Source of the DNA: Nocardia vulneris | GTDB lineage: Bacteria > Actinomycetota > Actinomycetes > Mycobacteriales > Mycobacteriaceae | Length of the DNA stretch: 64,000 nucleotides | Assembly: GCF_001613425.1 (NCBI RefSeq) | Contig: NZ_BDCI01000003.1 | Span: 248,001-312,000 of the forward strand | Reading direction: 5' to 3' | Shown here: in pieces, positions 15,932-24,600 of the stretch | Layout of the letters: every line of letters starts with the position of its first letter | Position numbering within the stretch: position 1 is the first letter of the stretch | Notes under the pieces: model-generated | Seen by the model: only the letters and a program-made list of their open reading frames with translations | What the model was told of the DNA's origin: nothing | The model's database searches: none | Program-made: the position numbers and the translations under genes

Positions 15932-18900
15932 GCCTGCACCTCCTCGTCGCGTAGATGCGGTTGCTGCCCACCGGAGGCCAGCAGGTCGCGGGCCTCGTCC
16001 AAGGGCAGTTCGGTGTTCAGATAGCCGGCGATGCGCAGCCAGTCGTAGCCGATCGCCAGCGTGCGACGCCACTGCTCCCGCGAGTCGAAGGAGGCGGGGA
16101 AGCCGGTCGCGGCCGGGTCGGCGGCCACCGAACGTACCAGCGTGACGAACTCGTCCAGCACAGCGAGCCCGGCCAGCGTGTCACCGCCGTCCACGAGCTG
16201 CGAGAACCGCACCCGCCGGGCCGATTCCAGCCGAGCGAGCAGCTCGTCGCGGCGGGGGGCAGCCGGCGGCAGCAGCCGGGCCAGCGTCGAGGACGGGGCG
16301 ACGTCGGCGGGCAATGGGTGAATACCGTAGGCGGACAACACCACCCGCACGGCCATCGCGATCATCCGGTGAGCGGCGATCTCGGCGACCGCGCCCTGCG
16401 CGTTCCCGAGCGCGCCCGCCAGGTCCTCTCTGGCGTTCTCCAGCACGATGTTCGACCACACCAGGTTCAGCGCGCACTCGGTGAACCGGCGCGCGGGCAG
16501 CGGCGAGAGCGTCGCGATCGCCTGCTCGCGTACCGCACCGGTCACGCCGAGCGCGGGCGATATCGCGGACGGCACGGGCGTGTGCGGTCTGACCCGTTTG
16601 CAGAGAGCCAAAGCGGGCGTGAGCACTTCGCCACCGCGCCATTGCAGGCCGACGAAACCGAGACGCAGGAACTCGGCCAGGGCCGCGGTGCTGTCGTGCG
16701 GTGCGCGGCCGAGGACCGCGGCGATCGAATGCCGGAACACCACCGAGCGCCACGCCCGCGCCGCGTCGTCGGAGAGCACGAAAACCTCACTGCTGTCCCG
16801 CATGACGTGCACGCGCGGACCGATATGCCAGGTGGTGACCTCGGGCATCCGGGCGAACAGGATCTGGTCGGGATCATCGACGACGCCGGTCACGCCGAGT
16901 TCCCCGGCCAGCGTGTACAACTGGGCCCAGGTCGCGTCCTCGGACAGTTCTTCCGCCGGGGCATCAGGCCGCACGTCCCCGCCGTCGCGGCTGTCTTCAC
17001 CTGCCCACGCGGCCGGATCGGCGAGAGCACGGTAACGGTCGACGAGTTCCTCGGCACCGATCCGATCCAGCTGGCGCGGCAGCCATTTGGTCTCGACGTA
17101 GCTTTCGCCCCGATGCGCTGCCCAGCCCTTCATCGCCTGGAGCAAACCGTCGCGGGCCCACTCGACCGCTTCGTCGCGGGCATGCAGCGCCCACAATGCG
17201 ACGGCGTACCGCAGCGCATGCCGGGCACGGTCGTGCCACCATTCGGCGAGCAGGGCGGTGAACGCGGCATGCGGGAGCAGTGCCCGCAATTCGCCGACGT
17301 CCTGGGTCCCGGCCCGGACCACGGTGGCCCGCAGGAACCGCTGACATCGATTGAGCAGGTCCTCGTCCAGGTCGGGCACGCTGGTGGCGTGCGCGACCTG
17401 TTCGAGCTGCCTGCGCAGTTGGGCGGCCGAGCGGGTCCGCACCTCCACCCGGCGGCCATCGATGAACAGCACCGTCGGCAGGGTGGGCAGTTCGTCGTCG
17501 CCGGGCGCGAGCACCAGGAAGTCCACATCGGACCCGTCGTTGCCGAAACCCTCGGCCAGCGACCCCTCGAACAGCACCGTCGAATCCCGCGGCACGGCAA
17601 CGCTGTCCAGCGCCTTGTCCAGCAGCTGGACCGCCCGGTCGAGGGCCATGGTCGGCACCGGCAGGTCCGGGTCGGCTGACGCGCGGACCGTCCCGGCCTC
17701 GGCGCCGATCTGTTCTTCGTGGGCGACCGCGTCGGCCAGCGCACCGCCGCGGAACTGCTCCCACATGTGCCTGCGGCGCGGTTTACCACTGGAGGTGCGG
17801 CGGATGATGCCGCGCGGGCCGGTGACGATGATGATCGTTTGCGCCGGGCCGAGCTCGCTACGCATGATCTTGCGGGCCTCGGCGATCCAATCGCCCGGCT
17901 TCGACTCGGCGAACAGTGCGATGCCCTGGGCACCGGGCTCGGTGATCGCGACCGCGGCCAGCTTGCCCTTGGTGATGCCGGTTTCCTGTGCGACCCGGGA
18001 TTCGATGTCCTCCATGAACACCGACCGCCCGCGCACCTTCAGGCTCGACCCCATCCGGCCGAGCACGAAAACCTCACCGCGGTGCAGAAATCCCGCGTCG
18101 CCGGAATGCAGTGCGCCGTCGAGGATCCGGGTGGACGCGGACTCGGACTCGTCGGAGTAGCCCAGCGCGACCGAATCGCCGAGCACCACCATCTCGCCGA
18201 GCGTGCCGTCCGGCAGCGGACGGCCTTCGTCGTCGACCACCGTGACGGTCGATTCGGGGGTCGAGTAGCCGAGGCCGGTGATCCAGCCCGCGCCCTCGAC
18301 GCGGTGGGCGTCGTCGAGCAGCCGCTCCTCCAGCACGGTGACCGGCTCGCCGAAACGCAGTGTCGGCGTATCGATCCGCAGCGCGGTGATCGGACGATGG
18401 CGCGCCGAGGAGGTCACCATCAGCGTCGACTCCGCCAGCCCGTAGGCGAGGGTATAGGCGCTCATCGAAAAGCCTTGCGGTCCGGCGAGGTCGGCGAAGG
18501 ACTGGAGATCGGCCACCTCCACCGGTTCGGATCCCACGGCCAGCGTGCGCCAACCGGACAGGTCCAGATCGGCGATCTCGGCGGGCGAAACCCGATGTGC
18601 CACATAGCCGAGCGCGAACGACGGCGACGGGGAATGCTGGGCGTGCGCCATCGCACGCAACCAGCGGACCGGATCACGGACGAACTGGTCCGGCCGCATC
18701 AGATACAGATCGCCCTGATTGGTGACGGTGGTCAGGAACGCACCGACCAGACCCATATCGTGATAGAGCGGCAGCCACGAGACCATCGCCTCGCCCGGCT
18801 CCCACTCGACCAGCGCGGAGATCATCGCGATGTTGTTCGCCAGGTTGTGCCAGCTCACCCGCACCCCGCGCGGGGCGGCGGTGGAGCCCGACGTGAACTG

Positions 18901-19398
18901 CAGCAGCGCGCATTCGTCGGGTTCACCGAATACCCTTTGCCCGGGCGGGCATTCGGGCAGCGCCGAGGCGTTGATCACCAACGGCTCGTCGGTGCGCCCG
19001 GCCGCCGTCGCCGCCTGCCGCACGAGCTGCTCGAACTCGACCGAGGTGACCACCAGTCGCGGCCGCGCCTGGGTCAGGATGCCCGCGATATGCGCGATGA
19101 TCTGCTCGAGATCGCCGAACATCGGCGGCGCGACCGGCGTGAACACCCCGCCACACGCCCAGACCGCGTAGAACGCGGCGACACAGGGAAATCCGGTCGG
19201 CATGATCACGCAGGCGCCGTCGCCACTGGTCATGCCGTGCGCCCGCATCAACGCCGCGATCGACCAGGTCGATTCGGCGAGCTCGGCATAGCTGCGGTAT
19301 TCCCAGCCGTCCGCCTCGTCGGCCAAATGGATTCCGGCCCCTGTCGCGGGTTCGGCTAGCCAATTACGTACGGCGGCAACATCTTTGTCGTCACGCAT
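15928..19398 (-). CDS. Fatty acyl-AMP ligase - nucleotidyltransferase fusion protein
   Basis: A very large protein, about 1156 residues. Residues 1-560 are a FadD32-like fatty acyl-AMP ligase: LLQFTSGSTAAPRGVRVSW (P-loop near 170), WLPLYHDMGLVGAFL, YGLAESTLMVTSS, HSGDAGFLHRGEVFVLGR and the terminal SSGKPRRR lysine. Residues about 595-830 form a pol-beta-type nucleotidyltransferase with FEGSLAEGFGNDGSDVDFLV near 610-627, holding the GS and D-x-D pair. The last 300 residues are helical and unknown. The ligase would load an ACP; the nucleotidyltransferase target is unknown. ATG 19398 lies 9 bases after AAGGAG; ATG 19407 is an alternative. It overlaps the preceding gene. Confidence 0.85.
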   Translation of the reverse strand: MRDDKDVAAVRNWLAEPATGAGIHLADEADGWEYRSYAELAESTWSIAALMRAHGMTSGDGACVIMPTGFPCVAAFYAVWACGGVFTPVAPPMFGDLEQIIAHIAGILTQARPRLVVTSVEFEQLVRQAATAAGRTDEPLVINASALPECPPGQRVFGEPDECALLQFTSGSTAAPRGVRVSWHNLANNIAMISALVEWEPGEAMVSWLPLYHDMGLVGAFLTTVTNQGDLYLMRPDQFVRDPVRWLRAMAHAQHSPSPSFALGYVAHRVSPAEIADLDLSGWRTLAVGSEPVEVADLQSFADLAGPQGFSMSAYTLAYGLAESTLMVTSSARHRPITALRIDTPTLRFGEPVTVLEERLLDDAHRVEGAGWITGLGYSTPESTVTVVDDEGRPLPDGTLGEMVVLGDSVALGYSDESESASTRILDGALHSGDAGFLHRGEVFVLGRMGSSLKVRGRSVFMEDIESRVAQETGITKGKLAAVAITEPGAQGIALFAESKPGDWIAEARKIMRSELGPAQTIIIVTGPRGIIRRTSSGKPRRRHMWEQFRGGALADAVAHEEQIGAEAGTVRASADPDLPVPTMALDRAVQLLDKALDSVAVPRDSTVLFEGSLAEGFGNDGSDVDFLVLAPGDDELPTLPTVLFIDGRRVEVRTRSAAQLRRQLEQVAHATSVPDLDEDLLNRCQRFLRATVVRAGTQDVGELRALLPHAAFTALLAEWWHDRARHALRYAVALWALHARDEAVEWARDGLLQAMKGWAAHRGESYVETKWLPRQLDRIGAEELVDRYRALADPAAWAGEDSRDGGDVRPDAPAEELSEDATWAQLYTLAGELGVTGVVDDPDQILFARMPEVTTWHIGPRVHVMRDSSEVFVLSDDAARAWRSVVFRHSIAAVLGRAPHDSTAALAEFLRLGFVGLQWRGGEVLTPALALCKRVRPHTPVPSAISPALGVTGAVREQAIATLSPLPARRFTECALNLVWSNIVLENAREDLAGALGNAQGAVAEIAAHRMIAMAVRVVLSAYGIHPLPADVAPSSTLARLLPPAAPRRDELLARLESARRVRFSQLVDGGDTLAGLAVLDEFVTLVRSVAADPAATGFPASFDSREQWRRTLAIGYDWLRIAGYLNTELPLDEARDLLASGGQQPHLRDEEVQA

Positions 19399-22090
19399 CG
19401 TGGTCATCTCCTTCGGCCAGCACGGTTACGGTGCCATTGGTGCCATCGACCCGGATCCGCATACCGGTCCGTATCACTCTGGTGACGTCTTTGACCTGGA
19501 CCACCGTGGGCACACCCAGTTCCCGCGCCACGATCGCCACATGGGTGAGCGGGCTGCCGCGCTCGATGACGAGCGCCGCCGCCGAGGGCAGCGCGGCCAC
19601 CCAACCGGGATCGGTTCGATAGGCCACCAGGATGCCACCCGCGACGTCGCGCGGCTCGTCCACGACCACCGCGGCCCCCGTCACGATGCCCGAGGCCGAC
19701 GGCGTGCCGGGCAGCACCGTCCCCGCCGTGGCCGCCGGGGTGTCGGTGACCGGCACCCAACCCTGTTGCGCGAGTTCGGCCCGGCCGAACGCCGAACCGA
19801 CGGTGACGAAGCGATCCGGCGCCACCAAACCGGCGTCCCTGGCGCGCTGCGCCTTCCGGGCGGCGACGAGCTCACGCATCGGGGCGGTATCGGCACCGTC
19901 ATAACAACCGCGCAACTCCTGCACGGTCAAGTAGAACACGTCGGCGAACTCGTCGATCACACCGCGGCCGGCCAGATCACGACCCATCGCCCGGATCATC
20001 CGCTTGACCATGCCGAACGCACGGGTCCGGCAGAACCGCAACCGTTCCCGATGCGCCGCGCAACGAGACACCTTGCCGCGCAATCGTTCATAGATCCGAC
20101 GGCGGAAACCGCGCAGATGCGCGTCCAGGTACTCCTCGGCTTCGTCGCGGTGCCCGAGCGGCGCGTCCGGCAGGGCGCTGCGCAGCATGACGAACAGGCT
20201 CGCCGGATCTTCGCGCAGGTCCGGCGTTTCCAGTTTCAGCTCGTCCAGGCTCCGGTATCCGTACCGATCGATATAGTCATCGACCTTCGCGCGGAAGTCC
20301 GGGTGATCGGCCAGTGCGGGGTAGATCTTTTCCGGCGCAGTCGAATTCACCAGCGCGGTCAATTCCGGGTCGACCCGGGCCGCGTCCGCCAGCGCCTTCA
20401 TCGCGCGAGCCGGTTCCGCGGACTCTACGTCGGCGCCGGGACCGACCACCGCGTACAGGAACCACTCCGGGGCCTTCGGCAGGAACAGCTTGGTGAGCAG
20501 GAACATCAAGCCGGTACAGGTCAACAGGATGGCGTCGAGCACCATCAGCGGTCCCCAGCGCTCGACCAGATCGCGGTCCACCCGCCGGTAGGCCGCATAG
20601 GCTTCGGCACCGGAGAGCGCGGTGTAGTCGATCGCGTCGTATTCGTCGTAGACGCGGTAGAAGTCCGTCATGAACTGCTCGACCAGCTCGTCGATGCCGA
20701 ACAGCCGGCGCAGGTAGGTCACCGTGGTCACGGTCCGCGACCGCAGGCGGGCCAGCGGGTTACCGAAGGTGAACGGCCGCAACGTTTTCGCGACATCATC
20801 GGGCAGCGGCTCGGCCACGCCCAGCGCGGCCTCGAGCACCTTGCGGTTCAGCGGATAGCCCGGCGCGATGCCGACCATCCGATACCAGTGCAGCAGGTTG
20901 TAGTACACCCGGCCGTGAAAGTAGCCGAGCAGCACCGGAGTCCACTGTTCGGTCTGGCGCACCTGCGCGCTCGGCACGCGCAGCGAACGCGCGTAACCGT
21001 GGTACACCCGGCCGTAGATATCGGCGGCGGTGGTGTAGGTGAGCGGCGAGGTGATACCGCTGAAACTCTCGATGATGTTGGAGTTGTCCCAGATTCGGCG
21101 TGCACCGTCGGGCACCACCTCGCCCGCGCCGCGCAACACCGCGCCGGGTGGCGCACTCGCCAGCGCCGTCGTGATGGGGCGCGCCTGCAGGAACCAGAGG
21201 CCCGCACCGTCGATCGCCCATTCCACATCCTGCGGCGCGCCGAACTCGACCTCCAATTTCGCGCCCAGTTCGGCGATCTCGGCGATTTCGGCGGCGGTGA
21301 GCGCGGACTGTGCGCGTCGAGCGGGCTCGACCGGATCGATCGTGTAACCCTGATCGACGGTGACCGTGTAGGACTGGTCCTTCTCGCCCAGCACCGTCTC
21401 CAGCACCGCGCCCGAACTCTTGTCGAGCACTACGGAGTCGGCGTCCACCGCACCGGACACCAGCCCCTCGCCGAGGCCGTAGACCGCGCTGAGCATCAAC
21501 TCGTCCCGGGCGCCGCTGATCGGGTTCGCGGTGAACAGGACGCCGCTGGCCCGCGCGGCGACCAGCCGCTGCAGTACCACCGCGACACCGGCGACGGGCG
21601 GGCGCTGGTTCGCGAACGCGTAGCGCAGCGACCGCTCCGAGAAGGCCGACGCCCAGCAGTCACGGACCCGGTCCAGCACCGCGTCCAGGCCGTTGACGTT
21701 CAGAAATGAATCGAACTGACCCGCGTACGAGTGATCCGGGCCGTCCTCGGCGACCACCGACGAGCGCACCGCAATCGCCCCGCTACCCAGCTGCCGATAA
21801 GCCTCGGCGACCAGCTCACCGATATCCGGCGGCAACGGTTTCGCGACGATTTCGGCTCGAAATGTGGCCGCGACGGTGAGTGCGGCATCGAGATCCTCGA
21901 GTGAAACGATTGTGTCCGCTGTCTGGGCCAGCGCGCTCTCGGTGAGGAACCGGGCGAAGACGTCGGTACCGAGCACGGTCCAGTCCGGGACTCGAAACCC
22001 GCACTGCCCCAGGCTATGCAGGCCCCGCGCTTTGCCGCCGCCGAGCTCGGCGATCGTCGCGGTATCGGTCCATGGTCCAAGCACGTGCAC
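19391..22090 (-). CDS. PEP synthase / rifampin phosphotransferase-like enzyme, first gene of the operon
   Basis: 899 residues in the three-part layout of PEP-utilising dikinases. The N-terminal ATP-grasp domain (about 1-320) starts with ELGGGKARGLHSLGQCGFRV and contains AIAVRSSVVAEDGPDHSYAG. A long central domain (350-780) is unlike PEP synthase and may bind an acceptor, as in rifampin phosphotransferase. The C-terminal swivelling domain has RGSPLTHVAIVARELGVPTV, with the phosphate-carrying histidine near residue 850. It could phosphorylate a small molecule at the expense of ATP. PigC/RedH in prodiginine synthesis have related folds and act as condensing enzymes, an alternative. GGAGG lies 5 bases before the GTG. 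Confidence 0.82.
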   Translation of the reverse strand: MHVLGPWTDTATIAELGGGKARGLHSLGQCGFRVPDWTVLGTDVFARFLTESALAQTADTIVSLEDLDAALTVAATFRAEIVAKPLPPDIGELVAEAYRQLGSGAIAVRSSVVAEDGPDHSYAGQFDSFLNVNGLDAVLDRVRDCWASAFSERSLRYAFANQRPPVAGVAVVLQRLVAARASGVLFTANPISGARDELMLSAVYGLGEGLVSGAVDADSVVLDKSSGAVLETVLGEKDQSYTVTVDQGYTIDPVEPARRAQSALTAAEIAEIAELGAKLEVEFGAPQDVEWAIDGAGLWFLQARPITTALASAPPGAVLRGAGEVVPDGARRIWDNSNIIESFSGITSPLTYTTAADIYGRVYHGYARSLRVPSAQVRQTEQWTPVLLGYFHGRVYYNLLHWYRMVGIAPGYPLNRKVLEAALGVAEPLPDDVAKTLRPFTFGNPLARLRSRTVTTVTYLRRLFGIDELVEQFMTDFYRVYDEYDAIDYTALSGAEAYAAYRRVDRDLVERWGPLMVLDAILLTCTGLMFLLTKLFLPKAPEWFLYAVVGPGADVESAEPARAMKALADAARVDPELTALVNSTAPEKIYPALADHPDFRAKVDDYIDRYGYRSLDELKLETPDLREDPASLFVMLRSALPDAPLGHRDEAEEYLDAHLRGFRRRIYERLRGKVSRCAAHRERLRFCRTRAFGMVKRMIRAMGRDLAGRGVIDEFADVFYLTVQELRGCYDGADTAPMRELVAARKAQRARDAGLVAPDRFVTVGSAFGRAELAQQGWVPVTDTPAATAGTVLPGTPSASGIVTGAAVVVDEPRDVAGGILVAYRTDPGWVAALPSAAALVIERGSPLTHVAIVARELGVPTVVQVKDVTRVIRTGMRIRVDGTNGTVTVLAEGDDHDA

Positions 22091-22158
22091 GGATTCCTCC
22101 CGTCACCCCTGGGTCAGCGCATCGCAGCAAGACGCTGCGACACGGGCTAGCCGAGCAA

Positions 22159-22187
22159 AAACAAATAGGGGTTGTTTGGATATATCC
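22159..22187. promoter_or_regulatory. AT-rich palindromes upstream of the biosynthetic operon
   Basis: AAACAA-ATAGGGG-TTGTTT (22159-22177) is followed directly by the perfect palindrome GGATATATCC (22178-22187). They form the most AT-rich patch of the 198-base gap between the dikinase-like gene and the divergent espG gene. They are 70-100 bases upstream of the operon start and are the obvious place for an operator. They do not match the usual butyrolactone-receptor element. Confidence 0.45.
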
Positions 22188-22288
22188 GAGAAATCACCGC
22201 ATTGTTAGCCCACAATCCTAGGTGCTCGGTGCGCCGACCGCACCGCGACCGCTAGGCTACGAGCAGCGTCGGTGGGTTCGGTGAGGAT

Positions 22289-23005
22289 GTGATTCGGGCG
22301 GTGAGTTGGACGTTCACTCCGGACGAGTTCGCCCACGTCTGGCGGGAAACCGAGCTCGATCGGCACCCGTATCCGTTGCGGATCCTGGAGACCCCGCGCA
22401 CCGAAGACGAGGCCGATCGCCTGCGCGCGACCCTCGACGAGCGGCTGCCGCTGCGCGCCGACCCGGACCTGAGCGCCTGTCTGCGCATCCTGGCGGCGCC
22501 GCAGACCAGGATCGTGGCCATCGGCGGTGCGCACACGCCGGGCAGCGAGCTGCGGCTGCTCGCCGCGGCTATCTACGACCGCGCTGTACTCGCTCTCCAG
22601 GAGCCGGGCTCGAGCCCGGAGTTCGGTGGCCGGGTCCGCCTCACCATCGGGCACAGTGGCAAGCTGGGGGCCCGGATAGCCGGTCTGCTGCCCACCGCCC
22701 CGCCGGGACACGAACCCGCCCGCGTCGCGCCCACCGAGGCGGTACGCGACGAGGAAGTGGTGGTCGCCCAGCGTCCCACCGCGCCGCGCATCCGCAAATT
22801 GCTGTTGAAGCCGCACTCCGCGGAGGGCCACATTCGGATCGAGTCCCAGCTCGACCAGCCCACACCCGCGCCGGCCGTCCACTACACCTGGATCGACGTC
22901 AAAGGCGACGGGCGGTACCTGATCAGGGCGGGCAAGGAGGTCCACATCACGCCCGCCTCGGCCGAGCAGATCGCCGCACAATTGCAGAAACGCATTCAGC
23001 CGTGA
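22289..23005 (+). CDS. ESX secretion-associated EspG-family chaperone
   Basis: 238 residues. VSWTFTPDEFAHVWRETELDRHPYPL (read as SWTFTPDEFAHVW and ELDRHPYPL) and the IRIESQLDQP / YTWIDVKGDGRYLI end match EspG proteins, cytosolic chaperones that bind PE-PPE dimers for type VII secretion. The PE-like and PPE-like genes follow on the same strand, supporting this. GTG 22289 is the first reasonable start; GTG 22301 is an alternative. No ESX machinery genes are in the window, so secretion would rely on an apparatus encoded elsewhere. Confidence 0.8.
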   Translation: MIRAVSWTFTPDEFAHVWRETELDRHPYPLRILETPRTEDEADRLRATLDERLPLRADPDLSACLRILAAPQTRIVAIGGAHTPGSELRLLAAAIYDRAVLALQEPGSSPEFGGRVRLTIGHSGKLGARIAGLLPTAPPGHEPARVAPTEAVRDEEVVVAQRPTAPRIRKLLLKPHSAEGHIRIESQLDQPTPAPAVHYTWIDVKGDGRYLIRAGKEVHITPASAEQIAAQLQKRIQP

Positions 23006-23097
23006 CGCCCGTCGGCCCGGCCGAGCGCCGACCAGTGCTGACCGGATACTCGGCTTCGGGATAGTCTGGGGCGGACCGACCATCTCAGGGGTGTGCG

Positions 23098-23472
23098 ATG
23101 ACGATCGAGACCAGCCGAGCCGATATCACCCGGTTCAAGCAGGCGGCCCAGGCAGGAACAGTCCAGTTCGATCCGGCTGCGGCGCGGCAATGCGCGGAGA
23201 TGTACGAGCGGCAGGCCGAACGGCTGAGCTACCTGCAACAGCGCCTCGAATCCGCCGCTGAACTCGGCGGATTCGGCGGATTCGTCTCCGCCCAGCAATT
23301 ACAGGCCGGCTTCAATCACAAAGCACGAGATGCCGCGGCGTTGCTCGATCACTACATCGAAGCCGCGTACCGGATGAAAGAAGCGTTCTTGATCAGCGGC
23401 GGACTGCTCGAAGAAGCCGACGCCGCCAACGCCGCCGCACTGCGCGCCGTCGCCACCCGGGTGCCGCGATGA
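23098..23472 (+). CDS. PE-like / WXG100-like type VII secretion partner protein
   Basis: A 124-residue, mostly helical protein. RFKQAAQAGTVQFDPAAARQ and AEMYERQAERLSYLQQRL suggest a helical hairpin like the PE and ESAT-6 families, although no clear WxG or PE motif is seen. It ends in an ATGA overlap with the PPE-like gene, the arrangement of secreted PE-PPE pairs. It is probably the partner of the next protein and a client of the EspG chaperone encoded just upstream. Confidence 0.7.
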   Translation: MTIETSRADITRFKQAAQAGTVQFDPAAARQCAEMYERQAERLSYLQQRLESAAELGGFGGFVSAQQLQAGFNHKARDAAALLDHYIEAAYRMKEAFLISGGLLEEADAANAAALRAVATRVPR

Positions 23473-24557
23473 CCGGCGTCGACCCCGACTACATCAGCTC
23501 GATGGAGCACTTCGAGTCGATGCGGCACGAAGAGATCTACGCCAAGGCCCAGCAGATCGACGCCGCCGAGGTGCTGCGCGCGTCGGTTGCGTGGCTGGAG
23601 GTGGCGGGCACGCTCAGCACCTCGTTCCCGCTCACCCGCACCAGCACCGACCGGGTGATGAATTCGATGGAGTGGCAAGGCGCCGCGGCCGACGCCGCGT
23701 TCGCGAGCACCCGCAGCTTCGCCGCGTCGGTGGACGAACTCGCCGCGATCATGGGCCAGGTCGGGGCTCGCCTCGGCGGGGTCGCCGCGGCCGCCGAGGC
23801 GGTCAAGATCGCCGTCGCGCCGCCCGGTGGTTCCGGGCCGATCGGAGCCGTCGCCAAACTCCTGGAAGCCGCGCACGTCATCGACGCGCAAATGGCGGAG
23901 GAGGCACTGCGCCAAGAAGCAGTGCTGGCCATGAACATGGTGTACAAACCGGCGTACGGCACAGCGGGCAAAGCTGTTCCGGCGCTTCCTGCTCCGCCGC
24001 AGCTGCCCGGCATCCAGTCGGCGCCGCCGCCACCGAAACAACGCCAGGCGCCCCAGTACTTCCCACAGGACGAACAGCCGTCGACGCCGCAGGACAGTTA
24101 CCCGTCCGCGCCGAACGGACAACCGCAGGTGCCGCCGAACGGACAGCCGCAGGCCCCGTCGTCCCCCGAATCGCAAGCGCCGCAACACCCTTCGACGCCG
24201 CCGACCACCCAATCGCCCTCCCCCACACCGGCTCCGCCGACAACGCAGGCCCCGCCGACCCAGGACGCGCCGCCCACCACACCGGCGCCACCTCCGACAA
24301 CACAGCAAGCACCTCCGCCGCCGCCCACCACACAGGCGCCGCCGCCCCCGCCGCCGACGCACGAGCCGCCGGCCCCGCCGACCCGCGACGCCCCGCCACC
24401 CGCACCCCCGAGTCAACAAGCGCCGCCACCCCCGCCCCCGGGCACTCTCCCCGACCCAGGCGGCCAACCAGGAGTCACCGGCCCCATCCCCTCGGAAGAC
24501 GAACAACAACCCCCGTCGACCACCAACCAGCCCGGCGTGGTCCCGTCCCAGAAGTAG
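23469..24557 (+). CDS. PPE-like type VII secretion substrate with proline-rich tail
   Basis: 362 residues. Residues 1-165 are helical, with SMEWQGAAADAAFASTRSFA carrying the W-x-G turn of PPE/WXG proteins. From about residue 175 the chain is extremely rich in Pro, Gln and Thr (PPTTQAPP-type repeats), a flexible tail likely to reach through or lie in the cell wall. It overlaps the PE-like gene by ATGA. A 12-bp hairpin follows the stop. Function on the cell surface is unknown. Confidence 0.75.
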   Translation: MTGVDPDYISSMEHFESMRHEEIYAKAQQIDAAEVLRASVAWLEVAGTLSTSFPLTRTSTDRVMNSMEWQGAAADAAFASTRSFAASVDELAAIMGQVGARLGGVAAAAEAVKIAVAPPGGSGPIGAVAKLLEAAHVIDAQMAEEALRQEAVLAMNMVYKPAYGTAGKAVPALPAPPQLPGIQSAPPPPKQRQAPQYFPQDEQPSTPQDSYPSAPNGQPQVPPNGQPQAPSSPESQAPQHPSTPPTTQSPSPTPAPPTTQAPPTQDAPPTTPAPPPTTQQAPPPPPTTQAPPPPPPTHEPPAPPTRDAPPPAPPSQQAPPPPPPGTLPDPGGQPGVTGPIPSEDEQQPPSTTNQPGVVPSQK

Positions 24558-24565
24558 ACCCAATC

Positions 24566-24600
24566 CACCTGGGCCGCCACGTATTCCAGCGGCCCAGGTG
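24566..24600 (+). terminator. Hairpin terminator after the PPE-like gene
   Basis: A perfect 12-bp stem, CACCTGGGCCGC (24566-24577) with GCGGCCCAGGTG (24589-24600), and an 11-base loop. It starts 9 bases after the PPE-like stop codon. There is no T-run, as is common for actinobacterial terminators. Confidence 0.65.
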
